DNA of 64,000 nt from Azoarcus sp. (GTDB lineage Bacteria; Pseudomonadota; Gammaproteobacteria; Burkholderiales; Rhodocyclaceae), in the NCBI GenBank assembly GCA_031258965.1, contig JAIRMC010000015.1, forward strand, positions 1 to 64,000, in the 5' to 3' direction. Shown here one piece after another: positions 8,561-17,493 of the stretch; within the stretch, counting starts at the first letter, position 1, and each line of letters begins with the position of its first letter. The notes below the pieces were generated by a model. It was not told where the DNA came from. It did not search any database and saw only the letters and a list, made by a program, of their open reading frames with translations. Position numbers and translations under genes: made by a program.

Positions 8561-9547
8561 ATGACCCTCACCGTCTTCGGCGCGGGCGCGATTGGCGCCT
8601 ACATGGCGGGCAAACTGGCGAACGCGGGCATTCCCGTGCGCCTGATCGCCCGTCCCGCCACCGCGGCCCGCCTGGCCGCCGACGGTCTTGCCATCGAAGA
8701 AAACGGACAAACCCTGCATCTCAAGGCGGGCGGACTATTGACGTTCCAGGCCACGAAGCCCGCAGCGCCATCGCCCGCCGGCATCCTGCTCATCACCGTC
8801 AAGAGCCACCAGCTACTGGCCGCCCTGCCGGACATCGCCCCGTTCATCGGCCCGCGCACCCTAGCGGTCTGCTTGCAGAACGGCATTCCGTGGTGGTATT
8901 TCCATGGGCTGCAAGGGACATATGCGGGCCGCAATTCGCGATGCCTCGATCCCGAGGGGCGTCTTCCCGCCGCCTTGCCGTTGCCGCGCCTGCTGGGCGG
9001 AGTCATCCAGAAATCCGCCGAGCAACCCGTTCCAGGGCGGATCGTGGCAAACCCGGTCAAGGGCGATGCCTTCATATTCGGTTCGCCCCTGCCGGGTTTC
9101 CGGCCCGAGGGCGCGAAAGAACTATTATCCGCGCTGCTGCGCGCCGGGTTGAACCCCCGGATCAGCGACGACATCCGTCGTGACGTCTGGATAAAGCTCC
9201 TAGGCAACGCCGTCTTCAATCCGCTCTCTGCCCTCGCCGATGCCGACCTTGCCGCCATGCTCGCCTTCCCGCCCGCCCGGCAACTCATCCGCGACGGCAT
9301 GGCGGAAGTCGTTGCCGTCGCCCGCGCCCATGGCATTTCGCTGGACATCTCCCTCGACGCGCGCCTGCAACGCGCCGAAGCCGCCGGCGCGTTCCGCACA
9401 TCCATGCTGCAAGACAAACTCAAGGGCAGGACGCTGGAGATCGACGGCATCCTCGGCGGGCTTCTGGAACTCGCGCGGCTCGCGCGAGTATCGGTTCCGC
9501 ATCTGGAAACGCTGTATGCCGCGACGGCGCTGATGCGCCAAGCCTGA
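8561..9547 (+). CDS. panE: 2-dehydropantoate 2-reductase family protein
   Basis: A 328-aa ApbA/PanE-family oxidoreductase. The N-terminal NADP-binding motif is VFGAGAIGAYMAGKL (residues 4-18). Next come the ITVKSHQLLAALPDIAPFIG and LQNGIPWWYFHGL segments typical of the branch, with DVWIKLLGNAVFNPLSALAD as the catalytic-domain signature containing the Lys and Asn used for ketopantoate. KLKGRTLEIDGILGG is the conserved C-terminal motif with the substrate-binding region. PanE reduces ketopantoate to pantoate for coenzyme A synthesis. Paralogues act on other 2-oxoacids, so the pathway assignment is probable rather than certain. Confidence 0.85.
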   Translation: MTLTVFGAGAIGAYMAGKLANAGIPVRLIARPATAARLAADGLAIEENGQTLHLKAGGLLTFQATKPAAPSPAGILLITVKSHQLLAALPDIAPFIGPRTLAVCLQNGIPWWYFHGLQGTYAGRNSRCLDPEGRLPAALPLPRLLGGVIQKSAEQPVPGRIVANPVKGDAFIFGSPLPGFRPEGAKELLSALLRAGLNPRISDDIRRDVWIKLLGNAVFNPLSALADADLAAMLAFPPARQLIRDGMAEVVAVARAHGISLDISLDARLQRAEAAGAFRTSMLQDKLKGRTLEIDGILGGLLELARLARVSVPHLETLYAATALMRQA

Positions 9548-9646
9548 TACAGCGCCGGATACTGCCTTCGGCGGATCTCCGTGAACGCCGTCACGCCTTG
9601 CGGGTGACATTCGCCTCACCCCGCGCGCGATTCCCGCGGGGGAAGC

Positions 9647-9676
9647 TTGACAATATATCCTGTAATTACGTATAGA
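9647..9676 (+). promoter_or_regulatory. Predicted sigma70 promoter
   Basis: A perfect -35 box TTGACA at 9647-9652 is followed after 18 bases by TATAGA at 9671-9676, in a locally AT-rich stretch of otherwise GC-rich DNA. It lies 33 bases upstream of the ATG at 9709 and reads towards it. It is one of the clearest promoter-like sites in the window. Confidence 0.55.
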
Positions 9677-9708
9677 TATACGCTCCTTCAACGACATAGC
9701 TGGACGCC

Positions 9709-10191
9709 ATGAAAAACCACCATAACCGGGCCATTCCCTCGCAAACCCAGGAACAAGTCCAGAACCTCCTGAAACAAATCGTCGAACTCCTCGCGCCCTA
9801 CGCGCTTGCCCTGACGCCCGCCGAGCGGCACGAACTCCCGAAAATGGGCGAAAAAACCCTCAGCTTCGTCGAAAAGGCCCATGAACTTGCGCAGCAGAAT
9901 TCTTCCATCCGCCCGCCGTACCTCAACATGGCAGAGTTCGATGCCGACTTCAGCGACGCGCTTGGTTTGCGTTCCCTGCATCTCATGGCCCGCCAGGTCG
10001 AGGAAATCATCAGCGACACCATGATGAGCGCGGGCAGCGAAACTTATCAGGCGGCGCTCGTCTTTTACAGCGCGACGAAAATCGCCGCTGAACAGAACGT
10101 CCCCGGTGCAAAGGCCATGTACGAAGAACTGCGCGTGCGTTTTCCGCGCGGCCGCCGCAAACCCACGCAGCCCGATCCGTCCAAGGGCTGA
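9709..10191 (+). CDS. Conserved-looking hypothetical protein, 160 aa
   Basis: A soluble, largely helical protein (MKNHHNRAIPSQTQEQVQNL). It has a Leu-rich helix LLKQIVELLAPYALALTPAE, a middle part RPPYLNMAEFDADFSDALGL and a late YQAALVFYSATKIAAEQNVP segment. The C-terminus is a basic tail (RFPRGRRKP). There is no signal peptide or membrane span. It has its own promoter-like site and converges with the pseudopilus operon. I do not recognise a domain. The LVFYSATKIAA and KAMYEELRVRF segments suggest a helical-bundle protein, but the role is unknown. Confidence 0.65.
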   Translation: MKNHHNRAIPSQTQEQVQNLLKQIVELLAPYALALTPAERHELPKMGEKTLSFVEKAHELAQQNSSIRPPYLNMAEFDADFSDALGLRSLHLMARQVEEIISDTMMSAGSETYQAALVFYSATKIAAEQNVPGAKAMYEELRVRFPRGRRKPTQPDPSKG

Positions 10192-10280
10192 AAAACCCGG
10201 CGTGCGCCGCGGCAATCCACGCCATCCCCAGGACAAGGATTTCGGGCGCTTCGCGGGGGCAAGCAGTTTCGCGGGGGCGA

Positions 10281-11882
10281 CTACAAAAAAGCCCGCGCCT
10301 CTTCCAAGCTCGTGATGCCGTCGAGCACCTTTTCGCGCGCGTCGTCGGCAAGCCGCCAATAATCCCGCGCCGTCGCGGCGATGACCCGCTCGTCCGCCCC
10401 GGCGGAAATCGCGGCGGCAACCTCCGCATCCACCCACAGCGCCTCGTACAACCCGATCCGCCCCCGGTAGCCGGAACCCAGGCAACGCGGACAGCCCGCC
10501 GGTTCCCAGAGCGTCAAGGCGGCCCGCTCTTCCCCCTCGCCGAACAGAAGCCGCCGCTCATCCTCCGTGCCTTCGCGTTCGCGGCGGCAGTGCGGGCAAA
10601 GCATGCGCACGAGCCGTTGCGCGAGCATGCCGCGCAGGGTAGCCCCAAGCATGAAACGCTCGCAGCCGATGTCGACCAGCCGCGTGACCGCACCGGGCGC
10701 GCTGTTGGTATGCAGGGTGGAAAGCACCATGTGGCCGGTCGTGGCCGCCTTTAGCGCCACGTCGGCGGTGTCGAGGTCGCGGATCTCGCCCACGAGGATC
10801 ACGTCTGGGTCATGGCGCAAAAAAGCGCGCAAAGCACCGGCAAAGCCGACCTTGGCATTGACCTGCACCTGCGAGACGCCGGGGATGACCTGCTCGATCG
10901 GATCTTCGGCGGTGAGAATGTTGAGGCCGTCCGCGTCGAACTCGCGCAGCGCGCAATAAAGCGTCGTGCTCTTGCCGCTGCCGGTGGGGCCGGTGACGAG
11001 CACGATGCCGTGCGGATGGGCCAGAGCCTCGCGCAGCCGCGCGATCATGGCGGCGGGCAGGCCCAGCGCGTCGAGCTTTTGGCGGTCGGGGTCGCTTTTC
11101 ATCACCCGCAGGGTCAGCCGCTCGCCGAACTTCACCGGGGCAGAGGCCACGCGCATCTCCACGGCCCCGCCTTCCGCGGCCTGGTAGATCAGGCTGCCGT
11201 CCTGCGGTGCGCGCGCTTCGGCGATGTCCATGCCGGAGAGCACTTTCACCCGCGAAATCAGCCCTTCGCCCAGCGCCTTGGCGAGCGGCGCACCGATGAC
11301 TTCCAGCCTGCCGTCTACCCGCAGCCGCAGCCGCGCGCCGTTTTCGACCGCCTCGATATGGATGTCGGAAGCGCGGCGCAAAAACGCCTCGCGCACGATG
11401 CGTTCGAACAACCCGACCGGGTCTTCGGCCTCCCCGCTGGCGCTGGCCTCCTTGCCGCGCAGGCGCAGGAGCAGGGAAGCCAATCCTTCCGGCTCGGCAA
11501 TCGCCAGCGGCAGCGCGCCAACCACCCGGCGCGCGGTTTCCACCCCCAGCGCGTCGTCGGGGTTCGATACCACGATGTGGGGCGCACCCGACGGGTTGCG
11601 CAACACCGCTATCGGATGGCGCTTCAGGAGCGTGACGGGGAGTTTGGCGAGCAGGACTTCATCCGCTGGCCAGCGCGCCAGGTGCGCGTAAGGCAGCCCC
11701 CGTATTTCGGCGAGCGCCAGATAAAACGCGGTCTGCGGCAGCGCGCATTCGGTGGCGAGGGTCTCCATCAGACTCGCCCGCCGCGCGCGCGCTACCGGGC
11801 GCAGCCGCGCCAACTGTTCGTTGTCGAACAGCCCGGCCTGCAAACCGGCCTGGATCAGCGTGGCCTCGCTCAGCTCGCTCAC
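10281..11882 (-). CDS. GspE/PilB-type secretion ATPase
   Basis: A 533-aa hexameric traffic ATPase that would power pseudopilus assembly at the inner membrane. The N-terminal region (roughly 1-150) is MshEN-like. The C-terminal ATPase domain has Walker A GPTGSGKST, the Asp box AEDPIEQVI, Walker B-type VILVGEIRDLDTADVALKAA, the His box TGHMVLSTLHTNSAPGAVTR and the zinc-binding CPHC/CPRC pairs near the end. I chose GTG 11882, eight bases after the upstream stop; the frame is also open to an ATG at 11948 inside the preceding gene. It is the last gene of the minus-strand operon. Full GspE features make it the assembly ATPase rather than a retraction ATPase. Confidence 0.9.
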   Translation of the reverse strand: MSELSEATLIQAGLQAGLFDNEQLARLRPVARARRASLMETLATECALPQTAFYLALAEIRGLPYAHLARWPADEVLLAKLPVTLLKRHPIAVLRNPSGAPHIVVSNPDDALGVETARRVVGALPLAIAEPEGLASLLLRLRGKEASASGEAEDPVGLFERIVREAFLRRASDIHIEAVENGARLRLRVDGRLEVIGAPLAKALGEGLISRVKVLSGMDIAEARAPQDGSLIYQAAEGGAVEMRVASAPVKFGERLTLRVMKSDPDRQKLDALGLPAAMIARLREALAHPHGIVLVTGPTGSGKSTTLYCALREFDADGLNILTAEDPIEQVIPGVSQVQVNAKVGFAGALRAFLRHDPDVILVGEIRDLDTADVALKAATTGHMVLSTLHTNSAPGAVTRLVDIGCERFMLGATLRGMLAQRLVRMLCPHCRREREGTEDERRLLFGEGEERAALTLWEPAGCPRCLGSGYRGRIGLYEALWVDAEVAAAISAGADERVIAATARDYWRLADDAREKVLDGITSLEEARAFL

Positions 11883-11889
11883 GGTTCGC

Positions 11890-13020
11890 TCATGGACGCC
11901 CGCCCGCCCGCGCCGGTCCGCCCGCCTCGCCGGAGGCATTGCCGCCACCGTTTTTCATCAGCCAATCGAAACCGTCCGGATTGCGCGCGAGCGGGCGCAC
12001 GAGATCGACGCTCACTAGCTTGTCGCGCGCCAATTGCGCCAGCGATTGATCGTAGGTCTGCATGCCGAGGTTTGATCCGGATTCCATCGCCGAATAAAGC
12101 TGCGAGGTGCGGCCCGTGGCGATGAGGTTCGCCACCGCCGTGGTGCCGCGCAGGATTTCCACCGCGGGCGCGCGCCCCCGCTGGCCGGCGCGCGGCAAAA
12201 GCTGCTGCGCCACCACCGCCTTCATGACGAGCGACAGCCGATGCCGCGCCAGATCCTGCTCGTCGCCGGGAAACGCGCCGACGAAGCGTTCCGTCGCGCC
12301 CACCGCGTCGCCCGTGTGCAGGGTGGAAAACACGAGGTGCCCAGTCTCGGCGGCGGTCAGCGCCGCGCGCATGGTTTCGGTATCGCGCATTTCACCCACC
12401 AGGATCACGTCCGGATCTTCGCGCATGGCCGCGCGCACCGCGAGCGCGAAATTCGGCGTGTCCGTCCCCAGCTCTCGGTGGCTGACGAGGCTTTGCAGGG
12501 ATTTGTGCACGAACTCCACCGGGTCTTCGATGGTGAGGATGTGCCGCGCCATGTGGGTGTTGATTTCGTTGATCAGGGTGGCGAGCGTCGTGCTCTTGCC
12601 GCTGCCGGTCACGCCCGTGACGAGAACCAGGCCGGAAGGCAAATAGGCAAGCTCCTTCAGCCCCGGCGGCAGCATCAGCTCCGCCAGGCTGGCGAAGCGA
12701 TCCGGCAGATGCCGCGCCACCAGCGCGGGCATGCCCAGCGAGCGGAAAAAATTGATGCGAAAGCGAAAGCCCCCCGGCGAGGTATGGCCCAAGTCGGCAC
12801 TGCCAGTTTCCACGAACATGGCCTGGCGCGGCGCGTCCAGCAGATGGCCGACGAGGCTGCGCACATCGGCCTCGCTCCAATGCCGGTTGTCGCAGATGCG
12901 CAGTTCGCCGTGTGTGCGCCAGTGCGCGCGGCGACCCACGCTCATGTGCAGGTCGGAAGCGCCTTCGATAGGCAGTTGCTCCAGCAGCAGGCGAAAGGCT
13001 TCCACCGGCGGCAAGCCCAT
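11890..13020 (-). CDS. PilT-like twitching/retraction ATPase
   Basis: A 376-aa PilT/PilU-type ATPase: a short N-terminal PAS-like half (EAFRLLLEQLPIEGASDLHM, the usual ASDLH motif) followed by Walker A GVTGSGKST, ILTIEDPVEFVHKSLQSLVS, VILVGEMRDTETMRAAL and TGHLVFSTLHTGDAVGATER. PilT ATPases normally disassemble pilus filaments. Finding one directly beside a GspE-type ATPase suggests a filament that is both extended and retracted, unlike a classical type II secretion system. ATG 13020 is the first suitable start after the upstream gene ends at 13067. The C-terminus has a Gly/Ala/Arg-rich tail. Confidence 0.9.
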   Translation of the reverse strand: MGLPPVEAFRLLLEQLPIEGASDLHMSVGRRAHWRTHGELRICDNRHWSEADVRSLVGHLLDAPRQAMFVETGSADLGHTSPGGFRFRINFFRSLGMPALVARHLPDRFASLAELMLPPGLKELAYLPSGLVLVTGVTGSGKSTTLATLINEINTHMARHILTIEDPVEFVHKSLQSLVSHRELGTDTPNFALAVRAAMREDPDVILVGEMRDTETMRAALTAAETGHLVFSTLHTGDAVGATERFVGAFPGDEQDLARHRLSLVMKAVVAQQLLPRAGQRGRAPAVEILRGTTAVANLIATGRTSQLYSAMESGSNLGMQTYDQSLAQLARDKLVSVDLVRPLARNPDGFDWLMKNGGGNASGEAGGPARAGGRP

Positions 13021-13066
13021 TGTGGAGATGCCGCCGCTTAGCGGAACGGGCGGCGACACAGTTTCT

Positions 13067-13786
13067 TCAGATGGCAAGGTGCATCTCCACTTCCAGCCAT
13101 TGCCTGGGAGCTTCGGCCATGCTGAAAACGCTTTGGCTGCTTTGACGGTTGCGGGTCTTGTCCACTTTGACAGAAATATCGCTCCACACCGGCGCGGCAA
13201 CGCGGGACAACGACGACAGCCCGCCAAGGAACTGCATTAGCCCCCGGTAACTGGCGCGCGCCTTCAGCCGCAACAGCGGGCGCTTGTAGGGGGAACTCTC
13301 GGCTGCCTTCTTCAACAGTTCCGGCGTCGGCGGCAGATCGCGGTCGCCGGGCTTCGCGTGGATGTGCTCCAGCAGGGTCACTTCCATGTCGCCGCGCTCG
13401 GCCAGGCGGGCAAGCTCGGACTTCAATGCCTGGAGGGTTTCAAGATCGTCGAACGGCACGAAGCGCGTCAGCAGCCGCTCCCGCTCCGCTTCCAGCGTGT
13501 CGAGTGTTTCCCGCACCTTTTCAAGCTCCCGGTGCGTTACCCGTACATCCAGGCCGTCCAGGTTGAAGCTCTTGAGCGCGGCGTCGCCCTTGGCCGATGT
13601 GCGCTTGCGCACGGTCTGCTTTTGTTCCTTGTAAATCAGATCGCCCAGCTTCTTGTGGCTTGGCTGCCAGAGCAGCAGCCCGTAACAGAACGCGATCAGA
13701 AAACACGCCGTGGCCACCGCCTGATGGCGCTCGGCGGGCGAGAAAGCCGCCCACTTTCCCGTGATCCGGCGGAACAGATTCTTCAT
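13067..13786 (-). CDS. GspM/PilO-like inner-membrane assembly protein
   Basis: A 239-aa bitopic protein. One N-terminal transmembrane helix (AVATACFLIAFCYGLLLW, about residues 24-41) is followed by a predicted coiled coil rich in Glu/Arg/Leu (about 80-135: THRELEKVRETLDTLEAERE) and a periplasmic ferredoxin-like part ending with PRQWLEVEMHLAI. This is the layout of PilO and GspM, which pair with PilN/GspL to link the ATPase to the filament. It starts immediately after the stop of the larger GspL-like gene. The name rests on architecture and context, not on a specific sequence signature. Confidence 0.65.
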   Translation of the reverse strand: MKNLFRRITGKWAAFSPAERHQAVATACFLIAFCYGLLLWQPSHKKLGDLIYKEQKQTVRKRTSAKGDAALKSFNLDGLDVRVTHRELEKVRETLDTLEAERERLLTRFVPFDDLETLQALKSELARLAERGDMEVTLLEHIHAKPGDRDLPPTPELLKKAAESSPYKRPLLRLKARASYRGLMQFLGGLSSLSRVAAPVWSDISVKVDKTRNRQSSQSVFSMAEAPRQWLEVEMHLAI

Positions 13787-15811
13787 CTATTTACCCTCCG
13801 CCGGGGCCGCAGCTTCCGGCGCGGCGGCGTCCTTCGGCGCGGCGACCGCTTTTGGCCGGGTCTGCTCCGACGCGGCGGGCGCGCCCTCATCCAGCCCGAG
13901 TTCATCCGCCTGCGCGCGCGGCACCAGCCAGAAAGACACAAAATACCCCGACCTGCCCTCCCGCCCCGTGCCCGCGCGGACATCCGTCTGCGCCACCGAA
14001 TACCCCAGCCCGACGGCGGCCAGCACCTCATGCACCCGCAGGGCGAAAGCCTGGGCGCTGCTGTCGTTGTCCGTCCAGCCGATCACCATCACATCCTCCA
14101 CATTGCCGCTTGCCCGGCTGTTGCGCACCACCTCCAGCACCAGATCGTCGCTGATGCTGGCGGCCAGCGCGTTCAGCAGCCGCGGCAGCCTGTCCGTCAT
14201 GCTCTCCACCGTTTGCAGGCGCTCGATTTCAGGCAGAAGCTGGGCCACCTTCTTGCGCGCGGCCTCCAGTTCCACGCGCTCCTGCCGGGCCGCCAGCGCC
14301 GCGCGCGCCTCCACCTGCGACATGTTTTTCTGGCGCTGCATCTCCAGTTCCGCCATGGCAAAGCGCATCTGGATAGCCTTGATCTCCGCGCGCTGGCGCA
14401 TCTCCAGCCCCACGCAGGCCCCCACCACCAGCAGCGGCACCAGCAGATGCCAGAAGCCCGCCCGCCGCCACAGCGGCTTTGGCGGCTCGCCAAAGCGGAT
14501 GAGCGGCAGCGGGTCGACGCGCGCCCGGTACTGCGCGGCCATATATTCCAGCAGACCGCGCCGCGCCGCCTGCGCGTCCCGCAGCGGCACCGCCTGCCCC
14601 CACTGGCGGCTGAAATCCTCCAGCAGCGCCTTCATCGCCACCTCGTCGCCGGGCGCGGAGCAGACCACCTCCAGTGCGCCCACGCCGCTCGCGCGCCAGT
14701 CCACAACCAGCCGCAGCAGCCAGTCCACCGCCAGCGCCCGCTCCATGCGCCCTTCCACGCGCGCGGACACCACCCGGCCCCGGTGGCGCAGCACCGCCGC
14801 CACATCCTCCGCGTGGATTTCCAGCGCGATGCGGCTGTACTTGCGCGTGTCCGTCCAGCCTTCTTCCTCCACGGCGGCGCGCGGCGCGCGGTGCACGGCG
14901 TCCCCGGTCGCCTCGCTCATGCTCCAGGCCAGCGGTAGCCCCCCCAGCAGCTTCAGACGGCGACGGCGGCACGCGGTCTGGAAGCGGCTCCACAACCCCA
15001 GGCCGCTGGCCGAAGCCAGCCACACCGGCGGCTCGCCCGGCTCCGCGGCATAGCCCGTCCAGCCGCAGGCAAGCGAGGATTCCAGCGTCTGCAAGATCTC
15101 CTGCAAGCGCAGCGCCGCCTGCAAGTCCTCCTTGCCGATCAGCCCGAGGTCGCAGGCCATTTGCCCGAAATAGACGGGCACGTTGGACTGCTCGCGCCGC
15201 AGCGCCAGTTCCAGCACGATGCGTTCGCGCTCCTGCGGGCCGATCAGCCCGCGCGCGGCGAGCACCGCGCCGATTGTCCATAAGGCACCCGCCTCCGATA
15301 CCGCAGGCTCCATCTCCGCGCGCACGAGTTCCCGCATTTGCAGGAAGGGGCGCGGCTTTTCCGGGTTCAGGGGCAGGTCTACCCGCGCGGGCACGATGAA
15401 GCGCGCCGCCAGATACGCACGACGGGGCGGCCTGGCCCCGATGGCCTTGAGGCGCGCGAGCACCTCGTCGAGCGCGAGCGTGAAATCGGCCAGGCGGGAG
15501 GAAACCTCCTCCGAAAAGCGCCAGCCCCCGCCCTGCCGCCAAGCGACCGTGGCGCTCAGCCCCTCCACGTCCCAGACGAGCAGCAGCAGCCTGGGCGAAA
15601 GCGCCTGTTGCGCCCACGCCAGCCAGGCGCGCCAGCCGACGGCAGCAGCGACATGGCCGCCGCCTTCCGGCTGCGTGCCGAACGCGGCGCGCCCGTCCAC
15701 ATTCGGCAGAGGGAGCACCCGTGCCGGGCCGACGCTGCCGATTTTCGGCTCCACCGCGCTCCAACGCGGACTGCGGATTTTTGCCAGAATCTTGCCGCCG
15801 GTTGCACGCAT
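13787..15811 (-). CDS. Large GspL/PilM-PilN-like assembly protein
   Basis: A 674-aa protein with a cytoplasmic actin-like/PilM-type N-terminal part (about 1-440). A transmembrane helix follows at roughly 455-475 (FWHLLVPLLVVGACVGL), then a coiled coil (QRQKNMSQVEARAALAARQE onward) and a PilN/GspL-type periplasmic domain. An Ala/Pro-rich tail ends the protein. It is much longer than GspL (about 400 aa), as if PilM and PilN were fused, with an extra insert around 190-250 containing LGLIGKEDLQAALRLQE, which resembles the MshEN repeat of secretion ATPases. Its ATG overlaps the stop of the pseudopilin gene. Role inferred from architecture and operon. Confidence 0.65.
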   Translation of the reverse strand: MRATGGKILAKIRSPRWSAVEPKIGSVGPARVLPLPNVDGRAAFGTQPEGGGHVAAAVGWRAWLAWAQQALSPRLLLLVWDVEGLSATVAWRQGGGWRFSEEVSSRLADFTLALDEVLARLKAIGARPPRRAYLAARFIVPARVDLPLNPEKPRPFLQMRELVRAEMEPAVSEAGALWTIGAVLAARGLIGPQERERIVLELALRREQSNVPVYFGQMACDLGLIGKEDLQAALRLQEILQTLESSLACGWTGYAAEPGEPPVWLASASGLGLWSRFQTACRRRRLKLLGGLPLAWSMSEATGDAVHRAPRAAVEEEGWTDTRKYSRIALEIHAEDVAAVLRHRGRVVSARVEGRMERALAVDWLLRLVVDWRASGVGALEVVCSAPGDEVAMKALLEDFSRQWGQAVPLRDAQAARRGLLEYMAAQYRARVDPLPLIRFGEPPKPLWRRAGFWHLLVPLLVVGACVGLEMRQRAEIKAIQMRFAMAELEMQRQKNMSQVEARAALAARQERVELEAARKKVAQLLPEIERLQTVESMTDRLPRLLNALAASISDDLVLEVVRNSRASGNVEDVMVIGWTDNDSSAQAFALRVHEVLAAVGLGYSVAQTDVRAGTGREGRSGYFVSFWLVPRAQADELGLDEGAPAASEQTRPKAVAAPKDAAAPEAAAPAEGK

Positions 15812-16911
15812 CAGGGGGTTTCCTCGTCACCAGTTTCGCTGCCGCCGCCGGTCCCGGCGTCGGGCGTAGTGGGCGCTACAGTCGTCGTCAGGTGATGAAT
15901 ATCCCGGACGATCTCCGGCGGGGTCACGCCGGGATAAAAATCGACCGTAAACGTTATGGCGGTTTTCCCGTCATCCGTAACGGACAACGGCTTTCCGTCA
16001 TTGGTCAGCACCAGCAGATGGCGGCCCAGCGGGATGGCGCATGTCGCCGACGCAAAATGCAGTTCGCACTCAGCCTCCTGCGCCATGTCGTCGACGCAAC
16101 TGCTGCCTGCGGTGTTCAACTGCCGCCATTGCCCGCCCCCCCCGGTATTCTCGAAAACCAGCAGGGCGGCACCGAGCTTACTGAAATCGGCAGGATCGGG
16201 ATTACCGTCACTGTCACTGACTGCAACCATGTTCCGCAGCTTTACCCGCAGGTCGACGGGGTCTACGCGCCAGTCCGCTTCGCTGATTTCCAGCGTCTGG
16301 TCTGCCTCCGCCAGCGCCAGTGCATCGGCAATACCTGCGTCCAAAGGCGGACTCTCCGCATTGTCCGCGCCAAGGCTTGTGATGGTCATGGCTATTGTAG
16401 GATCTGTACCGTCCGCGACGATCCAGCCGAAATTCTCCGTATCGCCCCCCTGCCCCATGTTGCCCCAACCGTCGCGGAATGCCCCGCCGTGCGCCACGCT
16501 GGCAAGGTAGTTGCCGCGATGGCCCTTGATGAGCGGGTTTTTCTCCAGCTTTGTCGAGGTTCCGGTTTGCTTGCAGTCATCACCAACCGTGCTGGAATGC
16601 TCCGGCACCACAGCGCCCTGTTCGACGTGCCCGGCAAGGCTGACAAGCTCCCGGATGCTCGTTGGCAACCTTCCGTTGTCCGCCACAAAGCCGGAGAGCC
16701 GCATCTGGCCGCCGTAGGCCGGGGCTTCCACGCCGAGGATGGCGCGGCGCAGGAGGGTGAGGCGGTTATGGGTGTCCTCGATGCGCACCTGCGCGCGGTT
16801 TTCGCCCAGCAGCCCGAAAGCCGCCACGGCAACGGCGGAGAGAATCGCCACCACCACCAGCAGTTCGACCAGCGTAAAACCGGCCCTGCGCGCGACAAAC
16901 CGGAGCGGCAT
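15811..16911 (-). CDS. Large pseudopilin (type IV pilin-like), 366 aa
   Basis: The N-terminus MPLRFVARRAGFTLVELLVV is a class III signal: a short basic leader, cleavage at Gly before Phe (G11/F12), Glu at +5, then the hydrophobic helix VVVAILSAVAVAAFGLL. The mature part is far longer than typical pilins. It has Gly/Asp-rich segments (SDSDGNPDPADF), several Cys and a Pro/Thr/Gly-rich C-terminus. Such large minor pseudopilins usually sit at filament tips. A run of eight C at 16136-16143 encodes Gly residues in TGGGGQW. It is translationally coupled to the downstream GspL-like gene. Confidence 0.85.
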   Translation of the reverse strand: MPLRFVARRAGFTLVELLVVVAILSAVAVAAFGLLGENRAQVRIEDTHNRLTLLRRAILGVEAPAYGGQMRLSGFVADNGRLPTSIRELVSLAGHVEQGAVVPEHSSTVGDDCKQTGTSTKLEKNPLIKGHRGNYLASVAHGGAFRDGWGNMGQGGDTENFGWIVADGTDPTIAMTITSLGADNAESPPLDAGIADALALAEADQTLEISEADWRVDPVDLRVKLRNMVAVSDSDGNPDPADFSKLGAALLVFENTGGGGQWRQLNTAGSSCVDDMAQEAECELHFASATCAIPLGRHLLVLTNDGKPLSVTDDGKTAITFTVDFYPGVTPPEIVRDIHHLTTTVAPTTPDAGTGGGSETGDEETP

Positions 16912-16945
16912 ACTGTGTTACCCGTTACCCCTTGCCCGTTGCCTG

Positions 16946-17461
16946 TTACTCGTCGAACGCGGTAATCACCAGCGCCGGGCCGTAGCGGTTGTTGTAGACG
17001 TGGAAGGCATAAAAAACGCGCTCGTCGCCCGCCTTCAGATCCTTGGCAATCCTTGCCGCCGCCCCGTCTTCCACATAAGCGGCCAGCGGTTTGTCGCCGC
17101 CATAATCCAGCGCCACGCGCTGGCTGACCTTGAGTTCGGCGGTCACGCCGATCAGGCCCATGACCTTCTTCAGATAGTCCGCCTTCTGCGGCGCGGGCAG
17201 TTGCGCAAGGCGGGCGGTGAAGCGCACCGGGCGCGGCTCGAAGATGGTGCGGGAGCCATCCGTCGTGCGCATCCCCGGCACGGCCTGCGCCAGATCGAGC
17301 GCGGCGTAGGTTGCGCGCGGATCGCCTTCGACCGTGAGCGCGGTGCTCACAGGTCTGGCGGTGGCCGCGGCGTCCGCCGCCTGCGCCGCGCCCGCGCCAA
17401 GGCAAAGGACGGACAGGATGAAAGCGGCGCGGAAGCGGAAAAGGGCGTGTCTGAATGGCAT
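16946..17461 (-). CDS. Periplasmic protein of the pseudopilus operon
   Basis: From ATG 17461 the 171-aa product begins MPFRHALFRFRAAFILSVLC and LGAGAAQAADA, a clear Sec signal peptide with an AQA-A cleavage site. The mature part has no cysteine pair. It includes YLKKVMGLIGVTAELKVSQR, possibly a small alpha/beta domain, and ends AFHVYNNRYGPALVITAFDE. It sits between two pseudopilin genes, with short gaps on both sides, so it probably belongs to the same machine in the periplasm. I do not recognise a family. Confidence 0.7.
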   Translation of the reverse strand: MPFRHALFRFRAAFILSVLCLGAGAAQAADAAATARPVSTALTVEGDPRATYAALDLAQAVPGMRTTDGSRTIFEPRPVRFTARLAQLPAPQKADYLKKVMGLIGVTAELKVSQRVALDYGGDKPLAAYVEDGAAARIAKDLKAGDERVFYAFHVYNNRYGPALVITAFDE

Positions 17462-17493
17462 GGTCGTTATCGTTCCGTCTTGAAAACAGGGGG

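Noticed and set aside
10812-12125. Long plus-strand frame opposite the GspE gene
   Set aside because: It translates to a His/Gln/Arg-rich sequence with no family and sits on a clear ATPase gene.
16136-16143. C8 tract in the large pseudopilin gene as a phase-variation site
   Set aside because: In frame, single, and in a GC-rich Gly-coding stretch; not enough on its own to propose switching.
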